Shown here in pieces: positions 57,762 through 64,000 of a stretch of 64,000 bases of DNA. Under the pieces are notes generated by a model, which saw only the letters and a program-made list of their open reading frames with translations, was not told where the DNA came from and did not search any database. Positions within the stretch are counted from its first letter, which is position 1. Each line of letters begins with the position of its first letter. Location: assembly GCF_008086595.1 (NCBI RefSeq), contig NZ_RXYA01000013.1, forward strand, positions 86,887 to 150,886. The letters run 5' to 3'. The DNA is from Acetobacterium paludosum (GTDB taxonomy: Bacteria; Bacillota; Clostridia; Eubacteriales; Eubacteriaceae). Made by a program: the position numbers and the translations under genes.

Positions 57762-58023
57762 TGCGCCTCCAAAGCGTTTTATTGAATTAGGTTGTATTAA
57801 AGGGTTAGAACAATAGAGAATATATTTAATGACAATTGTTGATAATATACCCTGATTTTACCATACTAAAAGAACAATTGCTTGCTTTGCAAGGGGGCTT
57901 TGTATGCCTGTGAAGGATAAAAATAGCAGGCCTTTACCTTTTTACTGTAATAAGTTACAATAAGGCGACAAGATGAATTGAGCAAGAACAAGTATTCCGT
58001 TAAAAGATGGAGGAAAGATTCTT

Positions 58024-58929
58024 ATGAAAGCAATCGAAACCGTGCATTTAACAAAGAATTATGATGAAATTCTGGTGTTGAAAAATGTCAATCTAACGGT
58101 TGACGAAGGAGAAATATTTGGCTTGATAGGACCAAACGGTGCGGGGAAATCGACATTGATAAAAATTCTATTGAATTTTATTTTCCCCAATATTGGACAT
58201 TGTAAAGTATTGGATCTGAATTGCACAAAAAATTCAGCAAAGATAAAAAAGCAAGTTGGATATGTACCCGATGAAATTCGGTATTATCCAAATGCCAGTG
58301 CCGAGGAGTTATTGAAAACCACCCTGGCTTTTCATCATATTAAATCCGAAGATGCTATTGATCCCCTATGTGAGGCGTTGGAAATTGATAAGTCAATAAA
58401 ATTTGGCGAACAATCCATCGGTAATGAAAAGAAAATCGCCATTGCCTGTGCATTGATACATGAACCACGTTTGCTAATCCTGGATGAACCAATGAATGGG
58501 TTGGATCCTTTAATGCAAAAACGACTTTTCGAAGTATTAAAAGATGCAAATGAAAAGGGAACCACCATTTTTTTATCGAGTCAAAATTTAAAAGAGGTTC
58601 AAGATTATTGTACCCGAGTTGCATTTATCAAGGAAGGACGGATTTTTAAAATTGAAGACTTAACAAAAGTACGAAAAAAATATATGATTATCGAAATAAA
58701 AGCAGAATCCTTTGATTTAAGGGATCTTGAAATTTTAGGTGGGCGGATGCTTAATGTTTCAGAAAACAGGGTTAAATTTTCCTATGATGGCGATGTTGAG
58801 AAGCTTTTAAAAACCCTCAGCATGATGGCGATAAAAGATATAACGATAAAAAATGCCTCTCTTGAAGATGAAGTTTTAGATTATTATGAAGGAGGGCATA
58901 GCGATGACGCTCTTGAAATTGGAATTTAA
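58024..58929 (+). CDS. ABC transporter ATPase with unusual signature motif
   Basis: The 301-residue protein has Walker A GPNGAGKST and Walker B LLILDEPMNGLDP, but the expected LSGGQ signature is SIGNEKKIA. The switch region (SQNLKEVQDYCT) keeps Gln-Asn in place of the usual Ser-His. The pair with the next permease gene resembles ABC-2 exporters. The weak signature suggests altered ATP handling. It overlaps the permease by 26 bases. Confidence 0.9.
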   Translation: MKAIETVHLTKNYDEILVLKNVNLTVDEGEIFGLIGPNGAGKSTLIKILLNFIFPNIGHCKVLDLNCTKNSAKIKKQVGYVPDEIRYYPNASAEELLKTTLAFHHIKSEDAIDPLCEALEIDKSIKFGEQSIGNEKKIAIACALIHEPRLLILDEPMNGLDPLMQKRLFEVLKDANEKGTTIFLSSQNLKEVQDYCTRVAFIKEGRIFKIEDLTKVRKKYMIIEIKAESFDLRDLEILGGRMLNVSENRVKFSYDGDVEKLLKTLSMMAIKDITIKNASLEDEVLDYYEGGHSDDALEIGI

Positions 58930-59719
58930 AAATATCTTTCGGGGTCTACTGTTTTGGATGGGCATACTTATCGTTGTTTTGGTCGTATTTATGGCTTTTT
59001 TTCCTGCAATGGAATCCAGTACCATCCAAAATCTAGTTAGAATGAAGCTGGGTGCCCTACCAGCACCATTGCTTGCCGCCTTTGGCCTTACCGAGATGTC
59101 GGATTTTAGTGATATCAAGGTTTATTTTGCTTTTATCATGCAATTTATTAATATTGCGATTGCGATATACGCAGCACGTGCAGGAACATCAGCTCTTATA
59201 AAAGAAGAAACAGATGGAACCATTGAATATTTATATGCCCAACCGATTACACGAAGCGGCATTGTTGCAGCTAAAATGGTCGCACATTTTTTAACGTATT
59301 GTCTTTTGATCATCATCCTGGAAATGGTATCAATGATCCTGGTTCTTGTTTTCAGTTCGGGGAAATATGAAGTTATTGTATTATTATTGAACGTGAAAGG
59401 AATATATTTAGGAACGTTTATATCAGGTTTTATTTTTATGATATTAGGCCTTTGGTTTTCAGTAAAGCTTCGCAGTACCAGACAAATTGGATTGGCGGCA
59501 ATGTGGATGGTTTTTGGCACTTACAGCATCGGAATTTTTGCAGCGCTTGTTGATGCGGTGGGCTTTTTAAGATATCTCTCCCCCCTGGACCTTTTTGAAC
59601 CGAACCTCATTTTGGCGTCGGGTATTAATCTGAAAGCGTTAGGCTTATGGGGGGGCGTAGTGATTCTTGCAATAGGAATGACTTTTGCTTTTTATAACAA
59701 AAAAGATTTAAAGGTTTAA
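58904..59719 (+). CDS. ABC-2 type permease
   Basis: I start at ATG 58904, after GAAGGAGGG. The 271-residue protein has six membrane helices and an N-terminal cytoplasmic stretch, with the ABC-2 feature GTSALIKEETDGTIEYLYAQPITRS (a conserved E-loop before helix 3). It partners the preceding ATPase. The substrate cannot be deduced. It lies before an arylsulfotransferase-like gene, separated by 116 bases with no terminator recognised. Confidence 0.88.
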   Translation: MTLLKLEFKNIFRGLLFWMGILIVVLVVFMAFFPAMESSTIQNLVRMKLGALPAPLLAAFGLTEMSDFSDIKVYFAFIMQFINIAIAIYAARAGTSALIKEETDGTIEYLYAQPITRSGIVAAKMVAHFLTYCLLIIILEMVSMILVLVFSSGKYEVIVLLLNVKGIYLGTFISGFIFMILGLWFSVKLRSTRQIGLAAMWMVFGTYSIGIFAALVDAVGFLRYLSPLDLFEPNLILASGINLKALGLWGGVVILAIGMTFAFYNKKDLKV

Positions 59720-59835
59720 TGTTTTTTTATATAGACAAAATAAGGATCGTTTAGACTTACTTAAAAAGGACAAAACTATTATCCGAAATTTAAGAAGTCT
59801 ATGTGATAATAGAGCAAAAAAGGAGATTATAATTT

Positions 59836-61320
59836 ATGGATAGCTCGAAAAAATTTATGATTGTATCAGTCAGTGGCGCGATACTGCTGATTATTTTGGT
59901 CAGTTGTACACTGGCCTACTCTGGACGAGATAACACGCTAATGTCAGATAAATCACTTAATTTAACAATCAACGGATTTAATGTAGAATTGCCACTGGCA
60001 GAGGATGGTGCCATTTATGATGCCATCAGTCTGAGCAGTGTTTCCACCAATACCATTAAACTGAATAATGAAACCGGTGCTACAGTTAAAATTGATGAAA
60101 AAGGTATTGGCGCAGGAAAATCCATGGACTTAAAACTCGATACCTTGTCATCAAATAAATTGATCAAGATTACCGTGGATAATGAAAAAGATGTAAAAAC
60201 TATTTATTTAAGGACACTGTCTTCTCAACTTCCACAAATAAATTCAGCAGGAGAAAGCAGTTATGAGGGAAATTACTACGCCGCGTTGGCAACAGGCGGA
60301 GCCGCGCTGTATGAACTAAATAATAAAGGCGAAGTTGTTTTCTACATTGCAAAATCTCAACAAGAAGCGAATGGTGAAACATACAGCGATTTTAAAAAGC
60401 ATACTTTAGAGGATGGCACAGTGCGTTATAGCTATCAGCGAGTTTATGGTGATAGTAATGGGATCGGAACGGCCTCTGGTGAACGCGTAATTCTTGATGA
60501 AAACTACAAGGAAATAAAAACCATTACCTTAGCTCAGAGCAAATTTGCAAAAAAAGGTGATCCGATAGACGGGCAAGATTTCATCTTAATCGATGATAAT
60601 CATTATATTGTAGCGGCATCACAACTGGTGCTTGTTCAAAATATACCGGAAGGCTTGAGCGCAAGTTCAATGGGATCAAAGGTAGTGCGAACCCTTATTC
60701 AAGAAGTTAAAGATGATAAAGTCGTCTTTGAATTTACTACTGATTCACATCCGGAACTCTATGGACTAAGTGTAAAAGGTAATGATTACAGCAATGCTAC
60801 CAGTCAAAGTCCAGATTATACCGGATTTGATCGGATGATCATTGATCCAGCTGATAATAATCTGATTGTATCGTTTAAAAATTTAAATACAATCATGAAA
60901 ATCAATCGTGATACTGGTAATATCATGTGGAAACTGTCAGGAAACGGTGATGAGTTTGGCTTGACAAGTGAACAAAAAACTTCAGGGCAAAGTGATATAG
61001 CGTTAACAAAAGAAGGCTATTTAACGATCTTTGACAATGGAACCAGCACCGGGCAAACCCGAATCTTAAAACTTAAATTAGATGAAGTCAATAAAAAAGT
61101 ATTAGAGTTTCAAGAATTTAAAGTGTCTGGAGAGACGGCGTTGGCAGATGGAAGTGCCCAGAGAATTGGCGACAATATAGAAGTATATACGATTGGTTGG
61201 GGTCAAACTAAGGAAGGAACGAATGCAATTTCAGAAATTGATTTTAATACCGGGAAAAAATTATTGGAGATTACCCTGCCACAGGGGGTTTCAAATGATC
61301 GGGTTCAAAAAATAAAATAA
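59836..61320 (+). CDS. Arylsulfotransferase (ASST)-like lipoprotein
   Basis: The 494-residue protein has an N-terminal lipoprotein signal (IILVSC, Cys24), a domain of about 100 residues and a beta-propeller region with repeats such as ATGGAALYELNNKGEVVFYI, GQDFILIDDNHYIVA, DRMIIDPADNNLIVSFKNLNTIMKIN and GNIMWKLSGNGDEFGLTSEQ, typical of arylsulfate sulfotransferase propellers. In active ASST a His carries sulfate; I could not find the matching NHPHSA-like motif, so activity is uncertain. It is exported and membrane-anchored. Alternatives are a non-catalytic propeller of the same fold. Confidence 0.7.
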   Translation: MDSSKKFMIVSVSGAILLIILVSCTLAYSGRDNTLMSDKSLNLTINGFNVELPLAEDGAIYDAISLSSVSTNTIKLNNETGATVKIDEKGIGAGKSMDLKLDTLSSNKLIKITVDNEKDVKTIYLRTLSSQLPQINSAGESSYEGNYYAALATGGAALYELNNKGEVVFYIAKSQQEANGETYSDFKKHTLEDGTVRYSYQRVYGDSNGIGTASGERVILDENYKEIKTITLAQSKFAKKGDPIDGQDFILIDDNHYIVAASQLVLVQNIPEGLSASSMGSKVVRTLIQEVKDDKVVFEFTTDSHPELYGLSVKGNDYSNATSQSPDYTGFDRMIIDPADNNLIVSFKNLNTIMKINRDTGNIMWKLSGNGDEFGLTSEQKTSGQSDIALTKEGYLTIFDNGTSTGQTRILKLKLDEVNKKVLEFQEFKVSGETALADGSAQRIGDNIEVYTIGWGQTKEGTNAISEIDFNTGKKLLEITLPQGVSNDRVQKIK

Positions 61321-61341
61321 GCAAAAAAATTGATATCGAAG

Positions 61342-61380
61342 AACAGCTAGGGGCCACTTATTAAAGGGCCCCAGCTGTTT
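61342..61380 (+). terminator. Terminator hairpin after the ASST-like gene
   Basis: AACAGCTAGGGGCC pairs with GGGCCCCAGCTGTT; TTTT follows. It is strong in base pairing, with a short T-run. Confidence 0.7.
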
Positions 61381-61490
61381 TCGATAACAGGGATCTGATT
61401 GGTTTTAAAGAGGAGCGCTGGAAGGCTGTTTTATTATTATAAAGACAGGATTAGTGCACAAAGTAGGCGTTATTTTTCCCTAGAAATGAT

Positions 61491-61519
61491 TTGTATGACT
61501 AAGCGGTTTGATCTATAAT
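61491..61519 (+). promoter_or_regulatory. Promoter of the zinc-ribbon gene
   Basis: TTGTAT (61491-61496) and TATAAT (61514-61519) are 17 bases apart, about 35 bases before the gene. Confidence 0.65.
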
Positions 61520-61561
61520 GAAACAAAGATGATTAATCGAATACAAAAGGAGAAAAATTAA

Positions 61562-61762
61562 ATGGCGCATAAAACTATCGAAAAATTTAAAAAACAACCG
61601 GAAACTGATGGCGTAGAAATTCTTGAAATGGAACTGACTGAATATATGTTCCCTAAAAGCGGAACTGGAATTTGTCCTCAATGTGGTGGTAAAATGAACG
61701 GTGTCGGCCTTGATTGGGAATGCGAAGGTTGTGATTTAAAGCTTGTTGGTCCCTTGTTTTAA
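61562..61762 (+). CDS. Small zinc-ribbon protein
   Basis: The 66-residue protein has two cysteine pairs, C-x2-C in ICPQCGGK and C-x2-C in WECEGCDLK, forming a likely zinc ribbon in the C-terminal half. The N-terminal half is polar (HKTIEKFKKQPETDGVEILEME). It has a good AAAGGAGA site, a promoter and a terminator of its own, so it is a single-gene unit. I do not recognise the family. Confidence 0.75.
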   Translation: MAHKTIEKFKKQPETDGVEILEMELTEYMFPKSGTGICPQCGGKMNGVGLDWECEGCDLKLVGPLF

Positions 61763-61778
61763 AACAGACTATACTAAG

Positions 61779-61822
61779 AAAACACATTAACCAAGCAAAA
61801 AGACTGGGGAATGTGTTTTTTT
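61779..61822 (+). terminator. Intrinsic terminator after the zinc-ribbon gene
   Basis: AAAACACATT and AATGTGTTTT (61779-61788, 61810-61819) enclose about 20 bases, and Ts follow. Confidence 0.75.
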
Positions 61823-62038
61823 ATTTACTTAAATAAGTTTATAAATTCAAGAGGAATAATTGGCGAGGTTAGAAGAAATAATTTGTTTTTCGTGACTTCT
61901 AGAATAGATATGGTAAAATGTTGTTGTGTTTTTAGATGTATGAGAAGTTAATATAGAGATAAAATAATATATTTGCGAAAAAAATATAGATTTAGATGTA
62001 ACAAAGAGATAGTAAAAATACCCTGGGAGGAAAAGAAG

Positions 62039-62638
62039 ATGACGATTACCTATGAATTAGGGAAATCTTTATATGTAAATATGACAAATCGATGCAGTAA
62101 TGCTTGTACATTTTGCATTCGAAGAGATGAGCCCACAGTAAATGGCGTAGATGATCTTTGGCTGGAAAAAGAACCAACCAAGGAAGAAGTATTAGAAGAT
62201 ATATTAAAACGGGATCTTAGTCAGTATAAAGAACTTGTTTTTTGCGGCTATGGAGAGCCTTCTTATCGATTGGATGAAATCTGCGAAATTGCCAAGGATG
62301 TTAAAAAGAGATATCCGATACCAACCCGTCTTAATACCAATGGCCACGGTAACTTGATTTTTAAAAAGGATATGACACCTTATTTAAAGGACGCAATTGA
62401 TGTGGTATCGATCAGTTTGAATGCAAAAGATAAACAGGAATACGATACTCTATGTCGCCCCGTTTTTGAAGATGCCTATGAGGCGCTGCTGGATTTTGCC
62501 CGTCTGGCTGGCAGATATACAAAGGTTGTTTTAACGATTGTTGATATATTACCGGAAGAAGATCAGGAAGCCTGTCGAAGAATCAGCAATTCAGTGGGCG
62601 CAGATTTAAGAATTCGCTCTTATATTGATGTGGAGTGA
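62039..62638 (+). CDS. Small radical SAM protein, TatD-associated type
   Basis: The start is ATG 62039, with GGGAGG; a frame from 61973 has no ribosome site. The 199-residue protein has the C-x3-C-x2-C motif CSNACTFC near residue 20, FCGYGEPSYRLDE (GGE-like motif) and LNTNGHG. It resembles the compact family often next to tatD nucleases in Firmicutes, but no tatD gene is here; the next gene is a UPF0489 protein. The substrate is unknown. The N-terminal half carries the cluster and SAM site and the barrel is short. Confidence 0.82.
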   Translation: MTITYELGKSLYVNMTNRCSNACTFCIRRDEPTVNGVDDLWLEKEPTKEEVLEDILKRDLSQYKELVFCGYGEPSYRLDEICEIAKDVKKRYPIPTRLNTNGHGNLIFKKDMTPYLKDAIDVVSISLNAKDKQEYDTLCRPVFEDAYEALLDFARLAGRYTKVVLTIVDILPEEDQEACRRISNSVGADLRIRSYIDVE

Positions 62639-62663
62639 TTCGTATTTATAGAATGGCTGAATA

Positions 62664-63395
62664 ATGAAAAATAACAACTTAAAACCCAAATGCTTGTGCG
62701 TTAAGGGGAAAAACATTATGGTGGTGGATGATCATCAATACGCTTTATTGGTATGGGGACAATTGTTTCAGCAATCAAAAAAATCATCAGTTCTGGTAAG
62801 TATAGATTACCATCCAGATACAAATCCGTCGTTTTGGCTTTATGCCTATCAAAAAGCGATGGCGATCAATCCAGACAAAGAAGCGGCTTTGGTTGATCGG
62901 TTTCAGAAAAAGATTCTGTCAATGCTTGATCCCTTGAATTTGAAGACCATCGAAGATGCCATGGGTAAATTACGAAATGACGAGCACATTTATACCGCCA
63001 TGGAATTGGGTTATATAAAAGACTATCATATGATAAATTGTATGGAAAAACATCAATACCCGAGGGGCCACCACTATCTGGTGTCTGAAAATCACTTTGG
63101 CAGTCTTGATGATCATATGTTTGAAGACAGTGTTTTTTCTATGAAAAATTTAAGTCAAGACAATCTTATCCTGGATATTGATTTGGATTATTTTTCAAGT
63201 CTGAAAAGTTTTGATCTTGATCTGAATAGAAATACGGTATTCAGCCAACTGGTAAATCGGGCGAAGCTGATTACAATCGCCCGATCTGAAAGCTATTTTA
63301 ATTATTTAAAGAAAGAAGACTGCACCATAAAGGAATGTGAAGAAGAGCTAATATATCTGTTAGAAGATGTGCTGAAGAAGCGATCGCCGGAATGA
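62664..63395 (+). CDS. UPF0489 family protein
   Basis: The 243-residue protein has the features of this family, related in fold to arginase/deacetylases: VVDDHQYALLVW, SIDYHPDTNPSFW and LILDIDLDYFSSL, whose Asp/His residues could bind metal. It lies 25 bases after the radical SAM gene, with only a weak ribosome site, so it is probably co-transcribed with it. The function is unknown. The family also occurs in eukaryotes (C5orf22 type). Confidence 0.75.
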   Translation: MKNNNLKPKCLCVKGKNIMVVDDHQYALLVWGQLFQQSKKSSVLVSIDYHPDTNPSFWLYAYQKAMAINPDKEAALVDRFQKKILSMLDPLNLKTIEDAMGKLRNDEHIYTAMELGYIKDYHMINCMEKHQYPRGHHYLVSENHFGSLDDHMFEDSVFSMKNLSQDNLILDIDLDYFSSLKSFDLDLNRNTVFSQLVNRAKLITIARSESYFNYLKKEDCTIKECEEELIYLLEDVLKKRSPE

Positions 63396-63465
63396 ATGAT
63401 CGGAGCAGAACTGATTTGAAATATACAAGCCCCCAATTAGGGTAAATAAAAAGAAAAGATAATAG

Positions 63466-63494
63466 TTGACAATGAAATAAAAAACAAGTATAAT
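63466..63494 (+). promoter_or_regulatory. Promoter of the 5S rRNA gene
   Basis: TTGACA (63466-63471) and TATAAT (63489-63494), both perfect, are 17 bases apart, about 30 bases before the 5S start. Confidence 0.88.
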
Positions 63495-63522
63495 AATGAA
63501 GTTGAATTAAATAAAGTTAATT

Positions 63523-63642
63523 AGTCTCGCGACGATGGCGGAAGGGCTACACCTGTTCCCATACCGAACACAGAAGTAAAGTCTTCCAGCGCCGAAAGTA
63601 CTTGGTGGGTAACTGCCTGGGAGGATAGGACGTTGCGGGACT
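63523..63642 (+). rRNA. rrf: 5S ribosomal RNA
   Basis: The 120-base sequence has the 5S core ACCTGTTCCCATACCGAACA, CAGAAGTAAAGTCTTCCAGC and the closing stem AGTCTCGCGAC/GTTGCGGGACT. It has its own strong promoter, and two strong promoters follow for a downstream rRNA operon. It precedes the 16S region instead of following 23S, so it is either a 5S-first operon or the separate tail of another one; the second part is out of the window. Confidence 0.95.
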
Positions 63643-63746
63643 TTTATATTTTTTGCGCAAAGATCGCAAAGATAAAATGTTTAAACCACTATTATAAGGG
63701 AATATAAATAATGCGAATAAAAAACCAGAATTAAATTAAAAAAAGG

Positions 63747-63775
63747 ATTGACAGAGCGTGGAAATCAGAGTATAC
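63747..63775 (+). promoter_or_regulatory. rRNA operon promoter P1
   Basis: TTGACA (63747-63752) and TATACT (63770-63775) are 17 bases apart, upstream of P2. Such tandem promoters are usual for rRNA operons. Confidence 0.8.
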
Positions 63776-63843
63776 TAAAGAAGTTGTCTCGAACAGGGAC
63801 AGCACAGCAAAAGAAACGATTTAAAAACAACTTAAAAAAAAGC

Positions 63844-63872
63844 TTGACAACTTAAGGGAATGACGATATAAT
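63844..63872 (+). promoter_or_regulatory. rRNA operon promoter P2
   Basis: TTGACA (63844-63849) and TATAAT (63867-63872), both perfect, are 17 bases apart. No gene begins in the rest of the window (63873-64000), which reads as the leader of a 16S rRNA gene expected just beyond the right edge. Confidence 0.85.
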
Positions 63873-64000
63873 GTACAAGCTTCGTAAGAACGGAGCGGCG
63901 GTCATAGAAAAGAGAATAGTACCATAAAACCTGTAAAACAGCCAAAACATTCGCAAGAATGCAGAAGGCTAAAATAGAAACAGAGAGATGCACTCTATAA

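Overview
This looks like the replication-origin region of a low-to-mid-GC Firmicute of the class Clostridia. The core gene order (rpmH-rnpA-yidD-yidC-jag-mnmE-mnmG-rsmG-parA-parB on one side; dnaA-dnaN-yaaA-recF-gyrB-gyrA on the other), the DnaA boxes, and the use of radical-SAM ThiH instead of ThiO fit a strict anaerobe. My impression from the proteins is the Eubacteriaceae (Acetobacterium / Eubacterium limosum type), but this is inference and no marker here proves the genus.

Layout. Nearly every gene from 1 to about 23.1 kb is on the minus strand, and most genes from 23.6 kb on are on the plus strand, so transcription runs away from an origin in two pieces: DnaA boxes before dnaA (23265-23611), and a dnaA-dnaN spacer (24968-25163) with two consensus boxes, a GC-rich tract, DnaA-trio repeats and an AT-rich stretch. 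The left arm holds a complete kdp potassium-pump locus with its own KdpDE sensor system (0.8-9.7 kb). It lies between rpsF-ssb-rpsR and a yybS-like gene, and a decayed second copy of the rpsR 3' end with its terminator sits at the far border. Then come a SpoIIM-like protein, DUF951, an MscS channel, CvpA, an unknown membrane protein, parB/parA with a parS site, and the rRNA/tRNA-modification and membrane-insertion genes up to rpmH.

The right arm starts with the replication/gyrase cluster. gyrA is followed by a galactitol/Sgc-type PTS IIA, a pentulose-phosphate epimerase and a IIB with no IIC. Next are a NagD-like phosphatase (minus strand), serine acetyltransferase, a thiSFGHE thiazole operon behind a terminator-embedded leader RNA (probable HMP-PP riboswitch), a ribD-E-BA-H operon behind an FMN riboswitch, DUF975 and DUF1653 proteins, two tandem PepV-like M20 peptidases, and birA-bioY behind a palindrome that reads as a BirA operator.

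The last 15 kb is accessory: a glycosyltransferase pair, a two-component system divergent from a LanFEG-like immunity ABC transporter, a ComEC-like metallo-hydrolase lipoprotein, a second ABC-2 exporter, an arylsulfotransferase-like lipoprotein, a zinc-ribbon protein, a small radical SAM protein and a UPF0489 protein. The window ends with a 5S rRNA gene that has its own promoter, then two strong tandem promoters that should drive a 16S gene just past the edge.

No CRISPR array, transposase, phage gene or tRNA was seen. The most useful points for follow-up are the rpsR scar around kdp, the unknown 112-residue protein between kdpB and kdpC, the composite BirA operator/hairpin/promoter, the thiS leader RNA, and the PTS module without a permease.
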